From contig NMRA01000657.1 of NCBI GenBank assembly GCA_002633005.1, forward strand, positions 7,231 to 71,230: 64,000 nt of DNA, given 5' to 3'. Under the pieces are notes generated by a model. That model did no database searches. It saw only the letters and a program-made list of their open reading frames with translations, and was not told the origin of the DNA. This DNA is from Phoronis australis. Lineage: Eukaryota > Phoronida > Phoronidae. The first letter of the stretch is position 1, and the number at the start of each line of letters is the position of its first letter. The position numbers and the translations under genes were made by a program. Of this stretch, positions 46,777-58,231 are shown one piece after another.

Positions 46777-47081
46777 AACCGTGTTCAGTAGTGGATTGGC
46801 CTCGTCGAACTCTGAACAGCCCAACATTCCATTGAGGTAGTCATAACAACGCACACAGTGCATTTGCACCAAGATGTGTCACCACGTCTGTCCTCAGTAG
46901 CCGCCTCGTTTCTCTCAACAGCTGCCTGTGCCTGTGCGTATTCTGCCTCGTTATACTAGGGCTCAAACATGAACCCACCCACTGAATGTCCGTGAAAAAA
47001 TTCCTCGTCACTACTGCTGTGAACAAGGTCTCCGTCGCTCACACTACTGTCACTGTGATACGGGTCACCGACTCCAGCCAT
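46660..47081 (-). pseudogene. P2RX7-like intracellular-domain ORF, broken
   Basis: From an ATG at 47,081 the minus strand reads MAGVGDPYHSDSSVSDGD, then an acidic stretch S-S-D-E-E-F-F, then GGFMFEP, a stop (TAG), YNEAEYAQAQAAVERNEAAT, and D-T-S-W-C-K-C-T-V-C-V-V-M-T-T-S-M-E-C. The W-C-x-C-x-x-C-x-x-M-x-T-x-x-E-C pattern preceded by MFEP and a coiled-coil-like acidic/Ala stretch is typical of the P2RX7 intracellular domain seen in many stand-alone cnidarian proteins. A frame change follows (CSEFDEANPLLNT in another frame). The stop and shift make it a pseudogene. Confidence 0.6.
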
Positions 47082-47417
47082 TTTCAGCTTACAACACACT
47101 AAACAATCCCTAAATCCAACGTAGTTGAGTTCTCTACTAACCTATCTTGCCGCAGAATACTCGCCGATGGAAAGTGGTGGCGACAATTGTTGAAAACAGC
47201 ACAAAACAAAAGTAGAATAAAACAGATTCGCACGGTAAACTCAACGCAAAACCAAGAGGCGGGAAACGCTTGCCTCCTAAAACGTCACTTCCGGAATAAG
47301 AGGACGAGTAATTAATAAAATTGCGAAAAGCTGTAATTAAGTGGAAAATATGTCTAGGATAACCAACCAACCTTATTTTAGCTCAAAATGACATGAAAAA
47401 GGGTTGCCTTCGCCTTT

Positions 47418-49373
47418 AATAAACCTTGTGTGTCAGTAGAAACTCAACCACTGTGTTAGTTTTTATTCTGCTCTCCATCGACTCGCTGTTGCTACCTTGT
47501 TTGCCAAGTATATACCATTCAACCAAGAACCGCCTAACAAAGTTGCAAGAGACCACCGCTACAGGTACATGTATCTTACTTTTCCTTGTCTAATATTTTC
47601 GCAATATGTCTGGAAAGTGACTGAATTTTACTTAATTATTGTTACCGTGTATGTTTGTTGTACTTTTAAATTGTTATCTCCCTGTTAAACACTCTAAGCC
47701 CAGTGGAAAAGGCGTGTTTGTTATTCAACAGTTCCGGAATGAAACTCAGTTACGACTTAACGGCAAATCTGAACTGGCGTTCATTATAAGTGAGGATTTA
47801 TATGAACTTCGTGCCTACGGATTTCGTTCGGATTAACTTGTAGGCACTGACCGTTTCATTAATTTTGTTTTCACCATCTAAAAAGGGTTAAAAATGTGCG
47901 CTACTTTGTCTTTAAGTTTTATTCTAAAATACTTTGTGACTTTCATTTCAGGAATAATGACAGAAAGGTAAGAGTTTTACTAAAAATGAACAGTTCGCCA
48001 TTAACTTTAAACACACATGACTCAGTATTATCACATTTTTATAAATGAAACCTTTACAAGACAAAAATATAATGGTGTGGTATGACATTACCATAAGCAA
48101 CGACTTATGTGTTATGTTCGTGGTTTTCATTAAACTTGCATAGTCTAAAACATAACCTTATATGGCACTGGTAGCTAGAATCATAGATTGTGTAAGTTGT
48201 GCAAAACAATTCTCTGAAATCTGATTATGACTCATGAGCATATGATCTTTAGTTCTGACAAACAAGTTTTCAGTTGAGAGTTAGACAGCACAGTGAATAG
48301 ATGTATCTTGTAGATCTCTAGAATAAACCCACGTAAAACCGTAACACAGAGTTGTGTTTGAAAGAGGTTTTCATACATTATGTACACACAAAGAATTGCA
48401 AGGGTTATCAAAAAACGGGATAGAAACATATTTTGAGGTGCACTTCAAGAGTGTTTTCGACCAAAAATTCACAATCCAAGCTTAATTAAACTTCAAACAG
48501 CACTGCTCTAGTGTTAAGATATTTGTAAGAAGGAAACCTACCCTGTGACATTAGTACAAGAAAAAAATCGTGAACTCCCAAAAAAACCTTCAAAGGGTAA
48601 GAAACACGAATTAGAAACGTGATTTTCCGTAGACTTGAAGATGTTTTGTGGATCTCAGTTGCAAAGTTGCGTGTGAGATACATCTTACAGGCGCAAATTG
48701 CATGAATCTTTACACCATTGTGGTCTGTCTTAATTCCCAAGTTTTAAGAAATGAGCACACTTTGGTCCTAGGAGAGATCCTAATTTCTGTTTTTCCCAAT
48801 GCTGAGCATGCAGGGATTACATGTATTTTGCTTAATGGAAAAAATGTCAGTGAGGATACAAGGAGATCATCGGTGGCGGGAGTTGATAGTAAAAAACGGG
48901 CGACAAAGCAATGACTACCAAAAAAAAACATGTATCTTTCAGATCGACAGGACACACCATCAAACCAATGCTGTTTTTCAAAACACCTTTGCTAAAATTA
49001 CTCACCAAATTGTTAGCGCATGATCTTAAGAAATGCCAGCTTCGAGTTAATAAAAACGATAACTCTTCGATTTCATAGGATTAGGTGACGGTTTGTTTTC
49101 AATAATGTCGTGCAGTTTCTAGTTACGAAAACACAAATGAAAGAATCAACTAATGCCTGATTACTACAGGAAATTCTGCTCAAGCCACCAGGAAGTGCAG
49201 ATGGAGACATTCGTGAGATCCTGGTACACCAGCGTAATACCGACGTTCAGTTAGTGACGTACATTGTACATGCAGACCGACACTGACAGAAGAGTCTACC
49301 ACTGAGATGACGTATTAAGCAATAATACATTACTCATAATGAACGACAAATTAATCAATTCTAAGTAACCTAC
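47418..49373. other. S19-S20 intron remainder
   Basis: No gene recognised. Blocks at about 48,490-49,110 correspond to the intron of the higher-order repeat (for example gcaaattgcatgaatc and the gatcgac region). The plus-strand ORF at 48,648-48,914 lies in these blocks and is not conserved elsewhere. Confidence 0.5.
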
Positions 49374-49514
49374 TTTCTTCGCCACCACCGCCGCCGCCAT
49401 CACAGAGGTCGCAGGTTTTGGTACAATTCTCCGCCATGTATTCTTTGTATTGTTCATCTGTACAGTAGCCTTTTGCAGCCAAATCCTCACAGTCTGTGCT
49501 GCTGTCTGTGCAAT
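49374..49514 (-). CDS. ShKT domain exon S20
   Basis: A 141-bp phase 1-1 exon, acceptor tatgcag, donor gtaggt. It reads CTDSSTDCEDLAAKGYC, then TDEQYKEYMAEN, then CTKTCDLC, then DGGGGGGEE. Spacing is 6-8-12-3-2. It is close to S7, S18 and S19, although the BEL and THAP insertions separate it from them by 4.6 kb. Confidence 0.88.
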
Positions 49515-50155
49515 CTGCATAATAGAAAGAAATTGATTGAACAATTTCCTGACGATAATTCACTAATAAAGCTAGTGTAATATACACTGCCAGTAATTCG
49601 CTAAAAGCGTAGGTCAGTCTTGCCCTTTAGCAGATTTTGAAAGTAGTTTTCAAATATTCCTCCAAACTTCTGAGGGTTTCCGAGGGTAACAGAACATTTT
49701 TTGTTTCAGAGAACTGGACAGGAAAGCCGAATAGGCCAAAACCGGGTTTTGTAATCATTTTAAAATTACCGATCTAATATTAAGATACATGAAAAAGGTA
49801 AACCAAAGCCAGACACAAACCCAATACTACATCATGACAATAAGGTAAGCACCAACTGATGAATCCACATAGAATCCATAAAGGTTACCATGACGACAGG
49901 TCTAGAAATGTACTTATAGTAGATTTGCCGACTTTTGTGGATACCAAGCGCAAATCAGACTGTAAAAAATCTCACTGTCTCCATGCTGCAATGGTATGCG
50001 TGTCTAGCAATAACTTTACGGCGGCGACACACCATAAGCTGCATACTATAGCGGATTTGCAGGGACGCCATATTGAAATTAGGTTAAAATGGTGCAATGT
50101 GGATGCTGTGGTCAGGATTCCGAAAGCGGCCACATTAACAAGCATAATACGCGGT

Positions 50156-50306
50156 ATGTGCGCGAAGAAAACTTACGGCGGATACACTTGTTGTGTTCCT
50201 GGCTGCTTCAAAAACAACAAGAGAGATAAATATCTGAGCTTTTATGTGTTCCCTGCAAACCAAGAACTTCGTGAACAATGCATAAACAACATTAGGAGAG
50301 CTGGGA
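50156..50306 (+). CDS. THAP-domain protein, N-terminal exon
   Basis: From ATG the frame reads MCAKKTYGGYTCCVPGCFKN, then D-K-Y-L-S-F-Y-V-F-P, then ELREQCINNIRRAG. C-x-x-x-C followed by F-x-x-F-P and an R-x-x-x-x-x-I-R-R helix is the first half of a THAP zinc finger, a sequence-specific DNA-binding module of the C2CH type. The usual Trp before the helix is Cys. A GT (gtaagg) follows at the point where the second half is missing, and the second half is found at 50,806. The open frame extends upstream to 49,859, but THAP domains usually start at the N-terminus. Confidence 0.6.
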
Positions 50307-50805
50307 GTAAGGGGCGCATTCAAACCAACGCGGGGCCATCTAGTAGGCAACATTAGCCCCTCGGTTGGCCATATAAGGGATACAATACTTCCATTCGCTT
50401 TCTGTACTCATTTCGTTACTTCAGTGTATTTTAAACGGGCCGTGGCCGGATTTGGGTTACCGATTTCGAGTTTTCACCTCGTCAAAAATACATTCTACAC
50501 TTAAAACTATCATTTAAAAAAACGCTTACTTTCATCATTGGTCCTTTCTACTTCTATACATACCTTGATGAAGCTTAGTTGTAAGAATTAAGTTGACTTT
50601 GGCGAAGAATTACAACTCCTTTTTTTTGTTGCCGTTAATTTTATCACAGCGTGCGCGATAACCACAAAGCATGTCAACTGAATCACGTGAGTTAAGCAAA
50701 GGTTAGCGCGAGACTGAGCGAAGCGCGTGACGCTAGCGCGTGACACTTGTATAATAGCATGAGAAGGTATCGTGAGGATGTGCTATCGCGATGTAATTGC
50801 CTAAG

Positions 50806-50959
50806 GGCCATCCGTGTGTGCAGCGAACATTTTCCTGGTGGAAAAAAGAAGTATGAGAACAACATTCCAACTGAGTTTCCTCTTAAAATTAACGTCTCTA
50901 GCATATCCACGGCGAAAGCTACAAAAGTTAAGCAACCCAGGAACTCTCAACTTGTCTGA
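50806..50959 (+). CDS. THAP-domain protein, second exon
   Basis: After an AG (gcctaag) the frame reads AIRVCSEHFPGGKKKYENNI-P-T-E-F-P. This supplies the C-x-x-H pair (VCSEHF) and the closing P-T-x-F-P motif of the THAP finger. The frame then stops at 50,959, while another frame stays open to 51,206 with coding-like composition, suggesting a frameshift. With the splice sites I chose, the phases of the two exons do not match, so either another site is used or the gene is broken. It lies in the S20-S21 intron on the opposite strand to the ShKT exons. Confidence 0.5.
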
Positions 50960-50999
50960 AACCGGAGGAAATTTCGAAATCAACGCCAATAGCCCCAAT

Positions 51000-52524
51000 A
51001 CTGAACATGACGGCAATCGTGCCCTCGGTCACGCGGTCACTGATAATAGATACGCTGTGTTTACAAACGAGAAAAATGAAACATGGTTTTTAGTTTGCAA
51101 ATCACTCCAAATGCACACACTATCTAGCCTCCTCAAAACATGCCTGACCACAAGCTATCCCATGAGCCTTCGCGCAGGAAGTAACTCGCACATGCGCAAT
51201 GCGTAGTTCGTTTGCGTTGCAAATCCGCTTAAATGGCAGGTCGTAGTGTGCACCTGGTCGACGGAGTGACGGGCGCTGTAAGTGTGCCGCATTTACGAAA
51301 GACGACAAGAAAACGAAACCTAAAGAAAATCAGAGCACTTAAACTTTTGTCGCGCTTGTCGGCATCACTTGTTCATTAATCTTATATTTTTTCACCGTTT
51401 ATCTTTAAGTGTTAGCGACTCTTTGTTTGGTGACATTTTCTAATCACATATCTGAAGAGATAATGATTAGGTAATTTAGATAGAAATAAAGTTTAGGTCA
51501 TTAAATTGGATGCGTTCCATGAAACAATCTTTGTTAATTTTCAACTATGCAAAAATACCTTGTAATTTACTCAAAGCTATTATATCAGGAATTTGAAGTA
51601 CAAACTACAGAGGAAAAAACTCGGGCGATTGGACGAAGACCACAAGTGTGCTGAATATTTCGGAACTTAGGTAAGACTATTGGTTGTAGCCAAGAGCTAA
51701 ATCAATTACATGTATTACAGCGTCAAGCGATCAAGCAGGCACTTTTGCAGTGATCAATGATTGAGAATGGAACAATTTTAGCCCCAAAATTTCGGATCTC
51801 GTCGCCTCTCTTCACAGCAATTTCTCATCTACGACACATGAAACTTCCCCCACTCGAGGTCACGGTTTCATTGAACATGTTTTAAGAAGGGGGGCACGTG
51901 TTGCTCCGACGTGCACCCCTTATTTCTTTGTTGACGCAAACTGCACAAACAGCTTATAGTCGCCTTAATATATACACCGGCGCTGAGGGTACTAATACGT
52001 AACTGGTGGCATGAAACGACACCGGTAAGCCGATTACTGCCAGAAACATATCTTTCCGGTCAAGACGAATATAGTCAAATAAATACTGTTCAGCGACCAG
52101 AATTCGAGAGCCATTTACCACAAAACTGCTAGCGAATTGTCCGGAAAAATCCTAAAGTAGGAATATAAATCAATGCTTCATACAAGGTACTTATCGGTGA
52201 CGGAAAAACATCTAAGTTACGGGTGATTAACACATAGAAAATCTGAATGAAACATCTAAGAATTTCACAATGTGTGCATGTACACGAATTAAACGGGGAT
52301 ATGCATTGATGAGATACTGCTGCAGGAGCGCAGAAAGCGTTTTCACTGGGTGACGTAAAGAGAGCGTGGAGACCAATACTGGATCTGAACAGTGATTTAG
52401 GGTTCAAACACAAAGGCAATGTTGGTAATATTGAAATAGAACTATCCATCCCAGAGCTGACACGTTATGTGACTTTTTATTACTAAATTTAAACAAAACT
52501 AAGAATCAATTCTAAGTAACCCAC
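51000..52524. other. S20-S21 intron remainder
   Basis: Contains ShKT-intron blocks (about 51,240-51,330: gtgcacctgg..., gacaagaaaacgaaac; and about 52,000-52,080) and a hairpin at 51,887-51,921. No exon found. Confidence 0.5.
51887..51921. repeat. Imperfect 13-bp hairpin
   Basis: Arms aaggggggcacgt and acgtgcacccctt pair at 12 of 13 positions around a 9-base loop. GC-rich within AT-rich surroundings. Confidence 0.6.
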
Positions 52525-52656
52525 TTTCATCGCCTCCGTCTTCACATAGATTGCAGGACTTGGTACAGTTCTCCGCCATGTACTCCTTGTACGGTTCACT
52601 TGTACAGTATCCTTCTGCTGCCCATTTTTCACATACTGGGCTGTTGTCCGTGCAGT
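52525..52656 (-). CDS. ShKT domain exon S21
   Basis: A 132-bp phase 1-1 exon with acceptor acgcag and donor gtgggt. It reads CTDNSPVCEKWAAEGYC, then TSEPYKEYMAEN, then CTKSCNLC, then EDGGDE. Spacing is 6-8-12-3-2. It has the Trp of the W-A-x-x-G-Y motif, like the diverged outer exons, but keeps the M-A-E-N-C-T-K core of the central set, so it is intermediate. Confidence 0.87.
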
Positions 52657-52958
52657 CTGCGTATGAAAAAAAGGTTTACTGAAAAATGCTAACGATGCCC
52701 TTTTCAAGGTTTTAGTCCGTGTGTAATACCTTTATCAAATCTAAAGAAGTACTTGGAAATAGCAGAGGAATTTTTGTATTTTAAACACAAGGAATGATTT
52801 TGTGGTTCCTGAACACGTGATGTCATCAGTGGAAGACGTATGACAGTATAGATGCAAAAGCAGACAGTAGTGATTTTTTAAGTTACAGAAAGTTAATGAG
52901 CAAGGTTCGCGAGTATTATGAAGACAGGTGTTGAGATGGGGGCAAAGACGACACTTAA

Positions 52959-53069
52959 ATGAAACAGGTAGAGTTAGACCTCGTCATGTTAGCAGATTTC
53001 GCGTGTTTGAGGCCGTACGAACTCGACCCTCCCACACTGGCGTCTTCCGCGAGTGAAGTGTTCAGACCG
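52959..53069 (+). CDS. Candidate first exon, unknown protein
   Basis: ATG opens 37 codons (MKQVELDLVMLADFACLRPY, then E-L-D-P-P-T-L-A-S-S-A-S-E-V-F-R-P) ending exactly at a strong donor, gtaaga. Composition looks coding and the phase is 0. I do not recognise the protein, and no partner exon is certain. It could belong to another inserted element in the S21-S22 interval. Confidence 0.35.
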
Positions 53070-56000
53070 GTAAGAAAAGCCTTTCTAGTGAATCTCGACT
53101 TAATTTTAGATTAAGATAAGTGTCGAGTAGTATGTGTCTCGAACTGTTAGTCCAACTGAATTTATTATACCCTGACTGTTAAACTCCAGTCGTGAACTGC
53201 TGACACTGATTTCATTTCTTCGAATATGGATGTTGACTGTATTTTATTTCTTGTAAGTGCCAATTCGTTTATGTCTTGCCTGTTCCAAAATTATGAAAGG
53301 TTTGTACCATTGATATTCTTCTATTACTTCGGTCCAGTGTCCGACTCCAGGGTCTGTTGCAGCTCCGTCGTGACCTCAATCTTTTGCGTGACATATACAA
53401 TCTCATTTTTGCTATTGGGCATTGACAAACATGTTGACAGCAGCAAATCATTTCCACAAAATCTCGAACAAGAACTTACTGCAATCACGTTCACTTTTAT
53501 AGTCACAATTTGATGCTAAGGCTTGTGCTCCAGATGTGCCTGACAACTACGTTCCCATCAATGGCATAACACAATACACTTTTCCTTCTTAAAATGCATT
53601 TACACGTTGGAGAAACCTTCATCAGATCTATGTTTCTGGGCACAGCTAGCTTCTATCGTGTACTGCCATTCCCGTGTCTCACGCACGAACCTGCGCCATT
53701 TCTGGGAGATCTCAGGTTTTTGGAATCGCACAAATTGTAATTGTCGGCTGATTGCCATTACTGCATCATCCGCACATTCAACTTTTCATATTATTTCGGC
53801 TCGCGGATGGTGCAGAACAACACAGTGGCAGAGACTGGATATTCTGATGACGTGAAACAATCTTTGCGTTTATTACTTGATTAAATGTACACAGATTGAA
53901 GGAGAAATTCCTAAAATATTTTATTAAACTTATTGGTAATCGAAATCAAGCATTTATGACCATGGTGTGAACTGCTTAACCACTAAGGCGATCGCATCGT
54001 GCATTCAATTTCTTGCCAAAAATCCTAACAATAATTTTCATTTTGGGATGTGCTGAGAAGTTAGGTGCAGTTTATTGAATTCTACATTTCACACTTAATT
54101 GACTTCAAATATTACTAATCCAGATTTCTTGTAAAAAATTATCATAAACGGGATAAAGACGCAATATTACTCTGTGATATTGTCATAACCAATGTCTTCT
54201 GGAAACACGTAATACTCGTAAGGTTAATCTGGCAGCAGGAGCAAGAAACGCTTTTTGTAGAAGACTTGCAGATGCTTGATGGTTCAAAATCCTAAGTACA
54301 TGTGTTAGTGTAAGATACGTGATTCAGGCACCTACAATATACTCCTACTGGAGAATCAGTGTCGCAGGCGCGTGGGTGCTCACTGAGCCTCTTCGACATT
54401 CACAAAAAATGACAAGAAAATGAATCCTATAGAAACTCTTAGCGATGTCAATATCACCGTGTAGTTTCATTCTCGGCATTCACTTTGACGATAAAAATTG
54501 GCAAAAATGAATTTCAAATTAGGGAAGGAAAGATGCATGTCAACAAGTGTGCTGAACGCTTACGGAACATGATTAAAGACAGCATCCAGCGTCTAAAACA
54601 CCTTTTTGACATCAGAAATGTATATTGTTTCTCCTTCTTACGTACCACAGAAAGTAAGTAATTGCGCGGCAAATTACACCGCTCATAATTCGTAGCCCTT
54701 TCGAAGGCCCCAGAAAAAAATCTCAACAAATCAGGGTAAAGTGGTTCAGATGACATCACCGTGCCCTCGAAATTACTCGGAAGCCAAACTGCGTAACAGC
54801 TGAGTGCCAATGGATGTTCTGTACTTGTCGACTGCTGGGCTTAAATGCCACGTTGCGTGTTGTACGTGTGTACCATTGTCAGCGGTAATGGCATACATTT
54901 GCACAACTTCTCCACCGATCCCGCCGTGTACCATGCGTGGAGATGATTCGTATCCACAAGGACTTCGACAAAATTCCCGATCAGCAAGATCTGTGCTAGA
55001 GTAAGTACAAAGATGTACACAAAATCTACAGCGTGGCACCGATGTAGGTAGAAATGACTGAAAAAATGACACAAAAGTAGTGTCATTAAAAGCTACCCGT
55101 TCTTCTTTGAGTAAACCAAATTTGTTTTAACGAATGTGGCATAAACTTCGATTGGTGCAAGCGCCATCTCAATTTTTTGTTTGGCGCTAAATGGGGCTAC
55201 TGTATTATAAAAGGCATACTTGATAAAGGACTGGGATATGCTATGACACCATATGTTGGTACTTTTCATGAAGATACGTATTTTAGATATAAAAATAGTC
55301 ATTTTGGCACGATATTAGGCCTTTAAGACCTCATGCAGACTATATTATGCACGCGCATTTGTAGCCTAGAGTTTATCAGCTGATTAAGCTACCAAGGTCT
55401 CAGAGATCAATGCTTGATTACAAAATAGCAAATGTCTGACCCGTGATGCCCAAAGGTTTTACATTCCTTCGTCAATATGTCACTAATCCTGCACCCAGTC
55501 ACAGCCTCGCGGTTTCATTATTTGTATGAATTTTATGAGGTGGGCACGGGTGCTACGAGGTGAACTCCTACTTTCTGACTCCCCGTGTGCTGTGCGTGTG
55601 GATCACTTCCTTACTCTAGTCTGAAGACGTTGCAATGCCTCCTCCACACGGTCGTCATCGAGATTCATGTCGTTACGATACGTTTCAGTCATAAACCTTG
55701 CACTTCCTCTAACGTTTGGCCCCCGGAGCTTATCAGACTCCGTTTTGACGGTTGGTCTAATGCTGAAACACCATCTGCGGCCACAACGACGATGAAGGGA
55801 CCTCAGCGGCCGTCGGCACGCTTCTCAACAACACATGAGATATCCAGAAATGCCGAGAGCCTTACATATCTCTCTGATCTTTGTAATGAGAAAAGAAAAC
55901 AGGCACACCTAGTCTAGACACGGAAGCAAAACACTAGATAGAACAGTGCTGCATTCGGCCATTGCACTTCAGTAGCTTCAGTTTTCAGACCTTCATCACC

Positions 56001-57158
56001 CTCGACTCCCATGAGACAGTGAGCATAACTTACACCGATTACTGAGCGGAATTGCACAATATGACGACATCTGGACTTAGGGTTGTAAACACTATTAGTT
56101 GCAGAGCTGCGCCTGTGTATTGTTGTCAACGCTCATGCACCATTTCCGTATCAGTGGAAATTACTCGCGTCTTCTCCTAACTGCTTGGAATGTCCTTGGA
56201 AACCTTTTTGTGTTGGTGCCTCACCAAATCAATTACAATTTAAACATATTTCAAAACCTTACCAATTCTTCAAGTATATTTTCTTTCGTAATTTATACAC
56301 TTTAATTTGACAGCACGTGTTGAAGAGTTCCAACACTTCCACATCCCTTCCACCAATAGCCCCCTTCTCGTTTTCGCAATTGACTTCGTAGTACAAGGAA
56401 AATGATAACGCTGTACCGAAATAAAATCTGTTGACGAAAATTTCCTTTTGGCAATCACGGCTTTCTGATGTTATCCAAGACCCTAATACCAAAAGCAAGG
56501 GCGTTCATTCTCGTTCATTTTCGTCCCAAACCTCTGCTAAAACCAAGATCCCCTTACCTTTTACAGAAGCTGACGAGGCCTTTTAAAGGGGATTGTGCCC
56601 CATTCGTGTCGACCTCTGACTATACTCCATATGTAGTTTACAGCTACATGAAGCTTAATCCATAAAGCAGCAATAAATTGATAATCACGTTTAGAAGGTG
56701 ATCATACAAAACTTTTCCGATAAATCAATGTCTACCAAAATGTATCTTTTCGGTCAAGATGGATTGTCAAATTTAAATGTTCATCAAAAAGTCTCGGAGA
56801 AGCATTCGCCATCAAAATGTTTGCGTGAAGTCCAGATATGGCAGCTTCCGGTAAGTAAAAACGAAAACCAATCGCTTTCGGAAGTGACCGTTCGTATTCA
56901 GCAATGAAGCAACAATTTCAAGCATAGAAGGCGTAATCCAATATTGAATAAATGGCTGATTACCATACACTGTATAAAAATACTGAATCAGCCTTGTAGA
57001 AAGTTCACCAGGTGCGCAACGAGTAGATAGAGATGTTATAAAGCCATTGAAGAGATACTGCGGCAATAGCACAGAAAATGCGACCTATTTATCCCAGAGC
57101 TGAAAGATTAAGCGATTTATATTATCAATTTTAAACAATATGGAATTTAGTTACTCAC
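53070..57158. other. S21-S22 interval, mostly unexplained
   Basis: Several 60-110-codon ORFs lie on both strands (53.2-53.9, 54.5-55.1, 55.6-55.9 kb). A plus-strand frame at 54,804-55,000 runs up to a consensus donor (GA, then gtaagt) but shows no domain. ShKT-intron blocks recur at about 54,050-54,460 and 56,690-57,080. A minus-strand tRNA-like word pair (agtggttaagc and tttcgattacc, about 53,930-53,985) suggests a SINE relic. Confidence 0.4.
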
Positions 57159-57281
57159 TTTTACCACCACAGTGCTTACAGGCCTTGGGACAAACCGTAT
57201 CCATCAAAATCTTGTATTTCTCCATTGTACACGCGCCTACAGCAGCCCAAAGAGTACATTCCTCCATTTTGTCCTCGCATT
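57159..57281 (-). CDS. ShKT domain exon S22
   Basis: A 123-bp phase 1-1 exon with a GAAG acceptor (less common than CAG) and donor gtgagt. It reads ECEDKMEECTLWAAVGAC, then TMEKYKILMDTV, then CPKACKHC, then GGK. Spacing is 6-8-12-3-2. Leu replaces the conserved Tyr before cysteine 4. The short linker ends in Lys rather than Glu. Confidence 0.83.
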
Positions 57282-57647
57282 CTTCGTAATAGAAAGGGAT
57301 TTGCTGAAAACTATTCCTGACACCACCGACAAAATGCGTTTATTGTACAATGAGATTAAACATTAAGCATGCAAATTCAAGCCAGAGTTTTTGTGAATTG
57401 GCGTTTGTGGTTTGCAGAGATGAAAAGAAAACAACAATTCGTGTATAAATTGACTTCAAAATTGCTGATATAGCATTCACATAATTGTAAAACTGAAAAC
57501 GTAAGTGACAAACTACACTACGTCCTGCTACGACGTTACCATTCAAAATGATTTATAACCGGCGCTAGAGATGATTTATTTGCTACACGTTAAGCTGGTT
57601 TGTGATTTTTAATTGCGACTTTAAACGGTTTACAGTTTAGTACTCAC

Positions 57648-57776
57648 TTTCAGGGCCGCCAATGCACAGCTCGCAGGCTTTCGGACAGTTCGCGTCCATG
57701 TATGCCTTGTATGGTGAATTTCGACATTCCCCTACAGTAGCCCAATAGCCACAGAAGGGATGTTTGTTCTTGCATT
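57648..57776 (-). CDS. ShKT domain exon S23
   Basis: A 129-bp phase 1-1 exon, acceptor acgcag, donor gtgagt. It reads ECKNKHPFCGYWATVGEC, then RNSPYKAYMDAN, then CPKACELC, then IGGPE. Spacing is 6-8-12-3-2. The linker contains Ile and Pro. It lies 366 bp from S22, and the P-K-A-C motif unites S22, S23 and S4. Confidence 0.86.
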
Positions 57777-58117
57777 CTGCGTAAAGAAGAGGAATGTGCT
57801 GGGCGTATTCTACTTTAAAATTAGATATTACGCGTGTAAGATCAAGCCAGAAATCATTCCTTGTGAATGGCAGTTCGTGATTGCTGAGATGAACAGAAAA
57901 CGACAATTCGAGTTTAAACCAAGTTGATATAGCATTAACATAATAGTAAAACTGAAACGTAAGCGACAAAAAGCACAACGTTCTACTGCGGTACTAGCAA
58001 ACATTACGGTTTATAAATGTTAGATGGTTATTTTTGAAAGAACTATCTGTCCCAGACCTAAACAATTAAGTAACTTTAAATTAACAACAATGCAAGAGAT
58101 ATTTCTAAATTACTCAC

Positions 58118-58231
58118 CACACAGATCGCAGGCTCTAGGACATTTTTTGGACATGTATGTATTGTATTTTTGATGTGTGCAGTAGCCAAGATCAGCCCAA
58201 GCCTCACAGTTATTGCTTCCGTCCTGGCAAT
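58118..58231 (-). CDS. ShKT domain exon S24
   Basis: A 114-bp phase 1-1 exon, acceptor acgcag, donor gtgagt. The frame gives DCQDGSNNCEAWADLGYC, then THQKYNTYMSKK, then CPRACDLC, with no linker. Spacing is 6-8-12-3-2. The pair at the dyad position is Thr-Tyr. Confidence 0.86.

Larger units (their letters stand above)
46279..47417. mobile_element. THAP/P2RX7-like repeated element, copy 1
   Basis: From gattcccggcagtgc this segment is similar to 59,793 onward, and the similarity resumes through 47,090-47,417 (60,110-60,440). Copy 1 lacks the THAP domain found in copy 2 because its left end is replaced by the BEL relic. It holds a plus-strand Ser/Thr-rich ORF and a minus-strand P2RX7-like ORF, converging. 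The mobile nature is inferred from the two dispersed copies and decay; no transposase was seen. Confidence 0.6.

Noticed and set aside
53930-53990. Minus-strand tRNA-like word pair
   Set aside because: A-box and B-box words are both degenerate, and no stem pairs fully; at best a SINE relic, not listed as a separate feature.
54773-55072. Overlapping ORFs on both strands with a consensus donor at about 55,000
   Set aside because: The donor is good, but no frame shows a recognisable domain and the strand cannot be settled.
55585-55917. 110-codon plus-strand ORF
   Set aside because: No domain or splice support; the reverse frame is also long, suggesting chance in a GC-richer patch.
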